Below, in pieces: positions 57,116 to 64,000 of a stretch of 64,000 nucleotides of DNA. Position numbers and translations under genes: made by a program. Below the pieces are notes generated by a model, which saw nothing but the letters and a program-made list of their open reading frames with translations, ran no database searches and had not been told where the DNA came from. This DNA is from JACCTU01 sp963788055 (GTDB lineage Bacteria > Actinomycetota > Thermoleophilia > Gaiellales > Gaiellaceae), in NCBI GenBank assembly GCA_963788055.1, contig CAWBFA010000004.1, forward strand, positions 1 to 64,000, in the 5' to 3' direction. Within the stretch, counting starts at the first letter, position 1, and each line of letters starts with the position of its first letter.

Positions 57116-59577
57116 TCAAGGCGCGAGAGCGAGCTCCACGGCGTCGTCGAACGCCATCGCGCGCCCTTCGGACCAAACGGCATCCGCCTCCGCGCCCAGC
57201 CGTTCGCGGGCGGCGCCGATGTATCGCTCGAGAAGCGTGTCCCAGAAGGCGACGGAGATCGAGATGCCGAGTGAATCCCAGAGCGCCTCGACCGAACCGG
57301 CCAGAAGGAGTGCGCGGCGCGGGTCGGCGTTACCGGCAGCCGCCATCGCCACGCCTTGGACTTCGAAGCTCGTCTCGATGACGTCTTCGAGGGGAAGCGC
57401 CGCCCGCAAGCTTTCGCGGTAACGCTGCTCGGCCTCCTCCGTATTGCCGCGGATCAGCGCGCAGTCGGCGAGGAAGTGGAAGGCGAAGTGCTCGGTGCGC
57501 GGATCGGCGTCCGCGAGCTCGAGCAGGTCCCGTGACAGCGACTCCGCTCGCTCGACCTCGCCCGCTGCGACGAGCATTTGGCAGACGCCGACGAGCGCGC
57601 GCGTCTCGCCGGGTCGGTCGCCGAGCTCACGGCGGAGCTCGAGGCTCTGCTCGAACGCGTCGAATGCGGGCGAGACGTCGGCGGCGTCGTAGACGAGGAG
57701 CCAGCCGAGCGCGTCGAGCGCTGACGCGAGCTCCTTCCGATCATCAAGCTCGCGCCAGAGACGGATCGCCTGATCGACCTGCGCTCGCCCCTCGTCGACT
57801 TCGCCGTGTCTCGCCACGAGTGAACCAGACGCCGTGAGTGCCCGGGCCCGAGCTCGACCCGTGGCCTCCGAAACGGAGAGCGCGCCGGCCAACCGCCCAC
57901 CCCCTTCGGCCAGAAGCCCGTGCGACAGCCAGAACCAGCCGAGTGCACCTGCGAGCTCTAGCCCGCGATCCGGGTCGTTCGCGACCAGCCAGTCGAGCGC
58001 GCCACGAAGGTCGTCGTGGTCGACTCCGAGCCGCGCCGACCACTCCGCCTCGGCCTCGAAGCGTCGCTCGTACGCCTGCTCTGCGAGTGCGGAGAAGAAA
58101 CCTGCATGCCGCCGGCGAAGCTCCTCGGCCGCTGTCGAGCCTTCGAGCTTCTCGAGCGCGTACTCGCGGATCGTCTCCAGCATCAGGAATCGGTCGTCGC
58201 CGATCGGCTTCAAAAGGCTCGAGTCGACGAGTGCCGCGAGGCCGTCGAGGTCGGCGTCGCAGACCTCTTCGGCGGCCACGATCGGGAAGCTGCCGGCGAA
58301 GACCGAGAGCTTTGCGAAGAGCTCCTCGCTCGCAGCATCGAGGAGGTCGTAGCTCCACTCGATCGTCGCGCGCAGCGTGCGTTGGCGTTCAGGGGCGTCG
58401 CGCGCCCCGCCGGTCAGGAGCGGAAGCGCCGAGTCGAGGCGCTCGAGGAGTCGCTCCGGAGCGAGGAGCTTCGTGCGGGCCGCTGCGAGCTCGACCGCGA
58501 GCGGGAGACCGTCGAGGCGGGTGCAGATCGCCTCCACGGTCGCGTCGGGCGCGAGCTCTCGCCCGATCGCACGCGCCCGCTCGACGAAGAGGGCCGCTGC
58601 ATCTGTCGTCGTGAGCGGTTCCAGCCGATACTCGCGCTCGGCCGACACGTGAAGGGGAGCCCGGCTGGTCACCAGCACGCGGAGACCTTTCGAAGCTGCG
58701 AGGGCGGCGCTCACGGCAGGAGCAGCGCCGAGGAGGTGCTCGAAATTGTCGAGCAGGATCAGGAGCTCCTTGCCCCGCAGGAAACCGCCGAGGTCGTCGC
58801 GCGCCCCGATCGCCTGCGCTACCTCGGACGACACGAGCTGCGTGTCGGAGAGGCCCGCGAGTGGGACCAGAAGACGCCTTCGCGCAACGTGCCGATGAGC
58901 TCGGCTGCGACCTGGAGCGCAAGACGAGTCTTTCCTGTGCCACCCGGACCGGTGATTGTGAGGAGCCGCGTGCCCTCGGAGAGCAGTGCGACGAGCTCGC
59001 CGAGCTCGTGCTCTCTGCCGACGAGCGGGCTCGACGCGACCGGCAGGTTGGTGGCGTCGACCGTCCGCAACGGCGGGAAGTCGCCGTCCCCCAGCTGATG
59101 TAGACGCTCGGGTCCGGTGAGGTCCTTGAGCCGGTGCTCTCCGAGATCACGAGTTGCGGTGTCGCTGTCCAGGAGCCTTCGCGTCGTCTCGGAGAGGACG
59201 ATCTGTCCCCCGTGAGCAGCGGCGGCGATCCGGGCCGCGCGGTGAACGTCGATGCCGACGTAGCCTTCCTCCGTCACGATCGGCTCGCCGGTGTGGAGTC
59301 CCATGCGCACCCGGATAGGGCCGGTCTCGAGCTCGTGGCGCGCCTCGGCGGCCGCGGCCACGGCGGCGGCGGCGCTGGGAAACGCGACGAAGAATGCATC
59401 GCCCTGCGTGTCCACCTCGACACCGGAATGTCTGGTGAACGCGTCCCTCAGGGCACGGCGGTGCTCGGCAAGCAGGCTTACGTATCTCGACCCGTGCTCC
59501 TGAAGGAGTCGCGTCGAGCCCTCGATGTCCGTGAAGAGAAAGGTGACGGTTCCAGCCGGAAGCTCGGGCACGCTCAC
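57116..59577 (-). CDS. class III nucleotidyl cyclase + STAND/AAA ATPase + TPR regulator, frame broken once
   Basis: Residues 1-165: cyclase homology domain with metal Asp in FLFTDIEGSTRLL and VDTQGDAFFVAF, and the GIDVHRAARIAAAAHGGQ motif. Then an NB-ARC-like ATPase: Walker A ITGPGGTGKTRLALQ, Walker B LLILLDNFEHLL. Then a TPR-rich C-terminus. The frame changes at 58867: CC where CCC (plus strand) would keep GVFWVPLAGLSDTQLVSSEVAQAI continuous. Corrected length ~820 aa. The lysine/Asn pair that defines adenylate versus guanylate specificity is not classical, so cyclase activity is uncertain. Confidence 0.85.
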
Positions 59578-59647
59578 CCGGCGATCATGTCACCGAGGTT
59601 GGGCGTGCTGACGCCGGCCCCGAGAGCCCGCTCGCGGGGCTGCTTGA

Positions 59648-59678
59648 GGAAAACCCCGCAGAAGATGCGGGGTTTTCC
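59648..59678. terminator. strong hairpin downstream of the histidine kinase gene
   Basis: GGAAAACCCCGCA / TGCGGGGTTTTCC, perfect 13-bp stem, loop GAAGA. The T-run lies in the 3' arm on either strand. It sits in the 268-bp space (59578-59845) between two minus-strand genes; apart from this hairpin I see nothing convincing there. Confidence 0.8.
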
Positions 59679-59845
59679 ATGTTCGACGTTCCAGTTGCCG
59701 CGGCAGGGAACGGTTCGACTCTCGCGACCCAGGCGAAGGGTCGTTGACCCCGTCGCAGCCGTGAGAATCCGCTCGCGACGAACCCGCGTACCTGCCGGCG
59801 AGAGACGCCAACGCCTCGGGGGAGAGGGGCAAGGATCGCGCTCCG

Positions 59846-61231
59846 CTACGCGCGGAGCGCGATCTCCACCGTTGTCCCGCGGCCCGGGCCCGACCTCACC
59901 GACGCCGCGCCCGCGATGCTCGCGGCGCGCTGCCGGATGTTCCGAAGCCCCTGGCCGGCGCCGCCGACCTCTTCATCGAAGCCCGTGCCGTCGTCCGCGA
60001 CGGTGACGAGCCGCCGACCGTCGCGATACCAGATCCGCACCACCGCGCTCTTGGCGTTCGCGTGCTTCCGAACGTTCGCGAGGCCTTCTTGGACGATCCG
60101 GAAGACCTCGATCTGCTCGTCCGGCGCGAGGTTGACGCGCTCGTCGATCTCGACGTCGACCTCGAGCCGACCGTCCGCGGTCAGGAACTCGACGTAGCGC
60201 CGCAGCGCGGCGTCGAACGGAGCGCTCCCACCTGCTGAGGAAAGCGCGAGCACCGCGAAGCGCGCCTCCTGCTGTGCCGAGACGGCGAGATCCTTGATGC
60301 GCGCGATCGCTTCGTCGGTGACGTTGCCGCTCTCGAGCATGCTCGCGTGCGTCGCGAGCGCGAAGAGGTACTGCGCGAGACCGTCGTGGATGTCGCGCGC
60401 GACGCGTGCTCGTTCCTCGGCGACGGCGCGCCCGAACTCGGCGGCGCTGATCGCTCGCCAGACGCCGACGAGCAGCACGCCGAAGGCGATCACGCGGAGG
60501 AAGTCTCCGACCGAGACCGACGTGGCGGGGGTGAGCGGAGCGAACACGCGGTAGAGCGCGGAGAACACGCTGAGCGTCGCGGCCGACGCGAGCCACCGGC
60601 TGAGGTCGTCTCCCTTGTTGCGGAAACGAAGACCGAACCCGATCAGCGCGACGAGGCTGAGCAACGCCTGCAGCGAGAGGGCGATCGTGAGCAGCGCGGG
60701 CGGGTCGGGGTGGGTCGGGCCGATCGTGAGCTCGGGAAGGCCCCGGCCGAGCGTGCCGAGCATCAGCCAGAGGCCTGCGAGCAGGAGCAGCAGTGCGGCC
60801 ACTGCGTTCCCGAGAGCGCGCTGGCGCGACTTCGAGCTGCCTCGCACGAACGGCGCGGCGGCGATCAGGGCCATCGCGGCGAGCGCGCCGAAGATCGCGG
60901 CCCAGCTCTCGACCCGCGACGGAACCGGGTCGTCGAGGACGGGGGCGATCTCGAACACGAGCGCGGAGGCCGCGGCGACGAAGAACCCCGCTGAGAGAAA
61001 GAGGTCGAAGCGCCTGCCCTCCACCGCGAACCGGATGCCCGCAAGGACCGCCACGATCCCGCCGGCGAGCGTGATGGCAGTGTCGAGAACCAGCGCCAGA
61101 GCGGGGGCCTCCCACGCGTGGCGGAGGCCTGGAGAGTCGATGAAAAGGGCCAAAGCGGCCCCCAGGAGCCCGAAGAGGAGCAGCTCCCCGGAGAGCCAGG
61201 CGTCGTAACCATCCCGTTCGTCGCGGCGCAT
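59846..61231 (-). CDS. NarX/DegS-type sensor histidine kinase
   Basis: 461 aa. About eight membrane helices fill residues 15-262 with no extracellular sensor loop of note. HisKA_3 follows with His282 in VARDIHDGLAQYLF, then the ATPase: EVFRIVQEGLANVRKHA (N box), DDGTGFDEE and GQGLRNIRQRA. The first gene of a divergent pair with the LuxR-type regulator; 25 bp separate the starts, so the promoters must overlap. Confidence 0.93.
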   Translation of the reverse strand: MRRDERDGYDAWLSGELLLFGLLGAALALFIDSPGLRHAWEAPALALVLDTAITLAGGIVAVLAGIRFAVEGRRFDLFLSAGFFVAAASALVFEIAPVLDDPVPSRVESWAAIFGALAAMALIAAAPFVRGSSKSRQRALGNAVAALLLLLAGLWLMLGTLGRGLPELTIGPTHPDPPALLTIALSLQALLSLVALIGFGLRFRNKGDDLSRWLASAATLSVFSALYRVFAPLTPATSVSVGDFLRVIAFGVLLVGVWRAISAAEFGRAVAEERARVARDIHDGLAQYLFALATHASMLESGNVTDEAIARIKDLAVSAQQEARFAVLALSSAGGSAPFDAALRRYVEFLTADGRLEVDVEIDERVNLAPDEQIEVFRIVQEGLANVRKHANAKSAVVRIWYRDGRRLVTVADDGTGFDEEVGGAGQGLRNIRQRAASIAGAASVRSGPGRGTTVEIALRA

Positions 61232-61256
61232 CTCCCTCTAATCGGCAGCACGCACC

Positions 61257-61919
61257 GTGCCGATGAGTCTTGTGATGCGGCCGCGCGTCCTCATCGTCGA
61301 CGACCACCCCCTGACCCGGGATGCCCTGGCGACCCTGCTCGCCGGGAACGACTTCGAGGTGGTCGGCCAGGCCTCCGACGGCCAAGAGGCGATCGAGCTC
61401 GCCGCGCGGCTACGCCCCCAGCTCGTCCTGCTCGACCTCTCGATGCCAGGGGTCGACGGGCTCTCCGCGCTCCCCGGCCTGCGAGACGCCGTGCCGGACG
61501 CGGAGGTCATCGTCCTCACCGCCTCAGGCACCGAGGACAACCTGCTCGCTGCGATCCGCGCCGGCGCGGCCGGCTACCTCCTGAAGAGCGAGCCGCCCGA
61601 CCGGATCGTCGACTTCCTCCGCGGCGTCGCGCGAGGCGAAGCGGCGCTCTCCGGGGAAGTCGCCCGGCGCCTGCTCGACCAGGTGCGGGAGGGCGGACAC
61701 CGGAACGGCGGCGTTCCCGACGACATCGCCGGCACGTTGAGCGCGCGCGAGGTCGAGGTGCTGCTCCTGCTCGACGAGCACCTCGGAACGGACGACATCG
61801 CCAGGCGGCTCTTCATCTCCGAGCACACGGTCCGCTCGCACGTCAAGAGCCTGCTCCACAAGTTGAACGTGTCCTCGCGCCGCGAGGCGCTCGAGGCGCT
61901 CGCGATCGCCCGCGGGTAG
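61257..61919 (+). CDS. NarL/LuxR-family response regulator
   Basis: 220 aa. Receiver domain with VDDHP, phospho-acceptor Asp60 (LVLLDLSMPG) and Lys110 (GYLLKSEP). The LuxR HTH is at the C-terminus (LSAREVEVLLLLDEHLGTDDIARRLFIS, SEHTVRSHVKSLLHKL). The obvious partner of the divergent kinase at 59846. Confidence 0.95.
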   Translation: MPMSLVMRPRVLIVDDHPLTRDALATLLAGNDFEVVGQASDGQEAIELAARLRPQLVLLDLSMPGVDGLSALPGLRDAVPDAEVIVLTASGTEDNLLAAIRAGAAGYLLKSEPPDRIVDFLRGVARGEAALSGEVARRLLDQVREGGHRNGGVPDDIAGTLSAREVEVLLLLDEHLGTDDIARRLFISEHTVRSHVKSLLHKLNVSSRREALEALAIARG

Positions 61920-62027
61920 ATCCCCCACCGAAGGGGATCCCGCTCACCCACCGAAGGTCGCGACCAGACGCGCCCGAGCCCCGATCATGAGACCAGCTCA
62001 GGGGTGAGCGACGGATCGAGTGGCATC

Positions 62028-62053
62028 GAAGGGCCGGCGCAAGCCGGCCCTTC
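62028..62053. terminator. bidirectional terminator between response regulator and deacetylase genes
   Basis: GAAGGGCCGGC-GCAA-GCCGGCCCTTC, perfect 11-bp stem with a GNRA-type loop, ending one base before the stop of the minus-strand deacetylase gene. Between 61920 and 62027 nothing else is evident. Confidence 0.85.
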
Positions 62054-62893
62054 TCATTCCGAGAAACCCTCGAGCGCGGCCGCGACGAGCGCGGGCAGCG
62101 TTTCGAGGTTGTAGCCGCCCTCGAGGACCGCGGCGAAGCGCGGCGCGTAGGTTGCCGAGCGCCGTGCAAGCTCGCGGAAGCCGTCCTCGCTCACCTGCAT
62201 CTGCGCGAGGGGGTCCGCAGCGTGCGCGTCGAAGCCGGCCGAGACCAGCAGCAGCTCCGGCTCGAACCGGGCGAGCGCGGGCGCCACCAGCTCGTCGAGC
62301 GCTCCGAGGAACTCGTCGTCGCCGGAACCGGCCGGGAGCGGGACGTTGAGCGTCGTGGCGTCCTGCTCGTCGGGTCCGCCCGTGCCGGGGTAGAACGGCC
62401 ACTGGTGCAGCGACGCGAAGAAGACGGTCGGGTCGTCCCAGAAGATCGCCTGCGTTCCGTTGCCGTGGTGCACGTCCCAGTCGAGGATCGCCACGCGGCC
62501 GACTCCGAGCTCCGCCTGGGCCCAACGCGCGGCGATCGCGACGTTGTCGAAGAGGCAGAAGCCCATCGCACGGTCCGGCAGCGCGTGGTGGCCGGGCGGC
62601 CGGACGAGCGCGAACGCTCCTTGTTCCGCTGCCTGGATCGCCGTCCCCGCCGCGAGCAGAGCCGCCTCGTACGACGTCGCGCTCGCAACGGTGTCGCCGT
62701 CGAGCCACGTCTCGCGATCGATCGAAGCGATCCTGTCGACGTGCGCGGGTGTGTGGCAGCGCAGCAAGTCCTCTCGTCGGGCGCTGCGACCGGGGCTCCA
62801 CTCGAAGCGCTCGAGCAGGGTCGCGAGCCGCGCGGGCGTCTCGAACTGCGTGGGATGAAGCCGTGAGAAGTCCTCGTGGCTGAGGATCTTCAA
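62054..62893 (-). CDS. histone-deacetylase-family (AcuC-like) amidohydrolase
   Basis: 279 aa from a TTG at 62893 overlapping the exonuclease stop as TTGA; a GTG at 62935 would give a longer, less family-like N-terminus. Motifs: VRPPGHHALPDRAMGFCLFDNVA, LDWDVHHGNGTQAIF (zinc Asp/His), SAGFDAHAADPL and VLEGGYNLETL. Bacterial members deacetylate acetyl-CoA synthetase, acetylpolyamines or other acyl-lysines. Confidence 0.93.
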   Translation of the reverse strand: MKILSHEDFSRLHPTQFETPARLATLLERFEWSPGRSARREDLLRCHTPAHVDRIASIDRETWLDGDTVASATSYEAALLAAGTAIQAAEQGAFALVRPPGHHALPDRAMGFCLFDNVAIAARWAQAELGVGRVAILDWDVHHGNGTQAIFWDDPTVFFASLHQWPFYPGTGGPDEQDATTLNVPLPAGSGDDEFLGALDELVAPALARFEPELLLVSAGFDAHAADPLAQMQVSEDGFRELARRSATYAPRFAAVLEGGYNLETLPALVAAALEGFSE

Positions 62894-63720
62894 GCGCGCT
62901 CGGCGAGACGTCCCGAGAGGTTCCTCAGCCCCCACCGTTCCATGAGGGCGGACGCCTCCGCCCAGGTTGGCGTCTGGTCTCTGAGGGGAGGGAGGGGAGC
63001 AGAGGCGTCCACCGTCGCGATTCGGCGGAACAGCCGCAACTCCTCCGCCTGCGCCGCGAAGCGTCCCGCCTCGAGCGCCGACTCGAGCGTCCCGTACTCG
63101 GCCAGCACCGAGGCCGCCGTCTTCGGCCCGACGCCCTTCGCGCCGGGCAGCCGGTCGGACGGGTCGCCGCGGAGCGCGATGAAGTCAGGCACCTGGCTCG
63201 GCTCGACGCCGTAGCGTTCGCGCACCTCGGCGGGCCCGACCCGTGTGATCTCGCTGACGCCACGCGTCGGCTGGAGGATCGTCGTCCGCTCGCTCGCCAG
63301 CTGAAAGAGGTCGCGGTCCGAAGTCGCGACGAGGACCGATCGTTTCGCCTTCTCCTCGGCAGCGACGACCGCCCCCATGAAGTCGTCCGCCTCGTAACCG
63401 GGCGCCTTCGCGAACGCGAATCCGAGCGCGTCGACGACCTCGGGGAGCAGGTCGAGCTGCTCGAGGAGCTCCGCTTCGAACTCGCGCCCGGATTGATAGG
63501 CGGGAAACGCCTCGTGGCGATAGGTCGGCGTTTCCAGCGAGTCGAAGCCGACGAGGACGGAGCGCGGCTGCTCCTGGTCCCAGAGCCCGACGAGCATGTT
63601 CGTGAAGCCGACGATCATGTTGGCGGGGCGGCCCTCGGCGCGGCGGATCTGCTTCGGGAGCGCGTGATACGCGCGATGGGCGAACGAGTCGCCGTCGACT
63701 GCGAGCAACGGAGCTTTCAC
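62890..63720 (-). CDS. 5'-3' exonuclease (PolI N-domain-like)
   Basis: 276 aa from the GTG at 63720. FEN-type Asp residues are in AVDGDSFAHRAYHAL, FDSLETPTYRHEAFPAYQ, GYEADDFMGAVV and ATSDRDLFQLA; the H3TH is DRLPGAKGVGPKTAASVLAEYG. There is no polymerase domain, so it is a stand-alone flap exonuclease rather than PolA. Coupled on both sides by 4-bp overlaps (GTGA with the acyltransferase, TTGA with the deacetylase). Confidence 0.93.
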   Translation of the reverse strand: MKAPLLAVDGDSFAHRAYHALPKQIRRAEGRPANMIVGFTNMLVGLWDQEQPRSVLVGFDSLETPTYRHEAFPAYQSGREFEAELLEQLDLLPEVVDALGFAFAKAPGYEADDFMGAVVAAEEKAKRSVLVATSDRDLFQLASERTTILQPTRGVSEITRVGPAEVRERYGVEPSQVPDFIALRGDPSDRLPGAKGVGPKTAASVLAEYGTLESALEAGRFAAQAEELRLFRRIATVDASAPLPPLRDQTPTWAEASALMERWGLRNLSGRLAERA

Positions 63721-64000
63721 AGCGTCGCCTCCAGCCGCTCGATCTCTGACATCAGCCGGTCGGTCGCCTCTTGTGCTGCGTCGCGGGGATCCTCGGCGCG
63801 GAGGTCGTCGAGCTGGCACGGGAATACCGTAGGCCACGCGGATCGGCCCGAGCCCGAGCAGGTTGTCGGTGCCCTTGATCGCGGCGGGGATCAGCGGCGT
63901 GCCGGACCCGAGCGCGATCCGTGCTGCGCCCGTGTGAGCGCGAGGCTGGAACTTCTTCACGAGGCCCTTCTTGCGCCGCGTGCCCTCAGGGAACATCACG
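63717..64000 (-). CDS. 1-acyl-glycerol-3-phosphate acyltransferase (PlsC-like), 3' part only, frame broken once
   Basis: The 5' part lies beyond the window. FPEGTRRKKG and GTPLIPAAIKGTDNLLG are PlsC motifs III and IV. After IRVAYGIPV the frame is broken at about 63815-63816 (one extra base in CC); the alternate frame continues QLDDLRAEDPRDAAQEATDRL to a TGA that overlaps the exonuclease start. It transfers acyl groups in phospholipid synthesis. Confidence 0.85.

Noticed and set aside
59708..59730. GGTTCGACTC resembling a tRNA T-arm
   Set aside because: The flanking bases do not form a T stem and no acceptor, D or anticodon arms can be assembled around it.
59590..59832. Open frame of 80 codons on the minus strand between two signalling genes
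   Set aside because: It reads through the perfect 13-bp terminator hairpin, has no family resemblance and biased low-complexity composition; probably not coding.

Overview
The window is GC-rich, densely coded bacterial DNA with many GTG and some TTG starts and 1- to 4-base gene overlaps. Gene content (GlgE trehalose route, MoaD-MoaE fusion, C+ type ribosomal protein S18, GAAC-N4-GTTC LexA box, tldD/pmbA pair) suggests a deep-branching actinobacterium, perhaps Thermoleophilia (Gaiellales or Solirubrobacterales). That placement is inference; no rRNA is present.

Layout. 1-2.5 kb: an FAD amine oxidase-like protein and DNA polymerase IV. 2.8-9.8 kb, minus strand: purine genes purA, purD, purE, a GNAT acetyltransferase, purB, purC, purS and purQ. 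10-13.5 kb, minus: the rpsF-ssb-rpsR-rplI operon followed by dnaB. 13.6-15.9 kb: envelope proteins and an N-acetylmuramoyl-L-alanine amidase. 15.9-29.4 kb: malQ on the minus strand, divergent from a seven-gene plus-strand glycogen/trehalose operon, glgE-treS-mak-glgB-treZ-glgX-treY, which holds the GlgE route and the TreX/TreY/TreZ route together. 29.4-31.8 kb: a HisC-like aminotransferase, tRNA-Sec, a VOC protein and a DNA glycosylase. 31.8-38.3 kb: a tightly coupled plus-strand operon of GMC oxidoreductase, hyuA, hyuB, a MOSC protein and a nitrilase-family hydrolase. 38.3-42.2 kb, minus: selA, an O-methyltransferase and selB. With tRNA-Sec 8 kb away, this window encodes most of the selenocysteine insertion machinery; selD and any selenoprotein are not visible. 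42.2-48 kb: a VanW protein, a LOG-family protein, an M50 protease, MoaD-MoaE and an acyl-CoA mutase large subunit with a structured leader. 48-52.5 kb: an ABC-2 exporter, a glycosyltransferase, a lone receiver domain and secG. 52.5-57.1 kb: pmbA/tldD, tRNA-Leu(GAG), lexA, a zinc-ribbon protein and the RNase P RNA. 57.1-64 kb: a cyclase/ATPase/TPR regulator, a NarX/NarL-type two-component pair, a histone-deacetylase-like protein, a 5'-3' exonuclease and the end of an acyltransferase.

Items most worth a second look: (i) an 89-bp two-hairpin repeat present twice, each copy 12 nt after the stop codon of one gene and ahead of the next co-directional gene (purA, secG); (ii) a nested stem-loop leader directly downstream of a -10 box before the acyl-CoA mutase; (iii) the methyltransferase gene inside selA-selB; (iv) a 17-codon reading frame with a near-perfect Shine-Dalgarno, in frame with and one codon ahead of a proline-rich membrane protein. 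Seven single-base reading-frame breaks in six otherwise intact genes look like sequence or assembly indels rather than gene death. No gene-free stretch exceeds 300 bases; the longest is 59578-59845.
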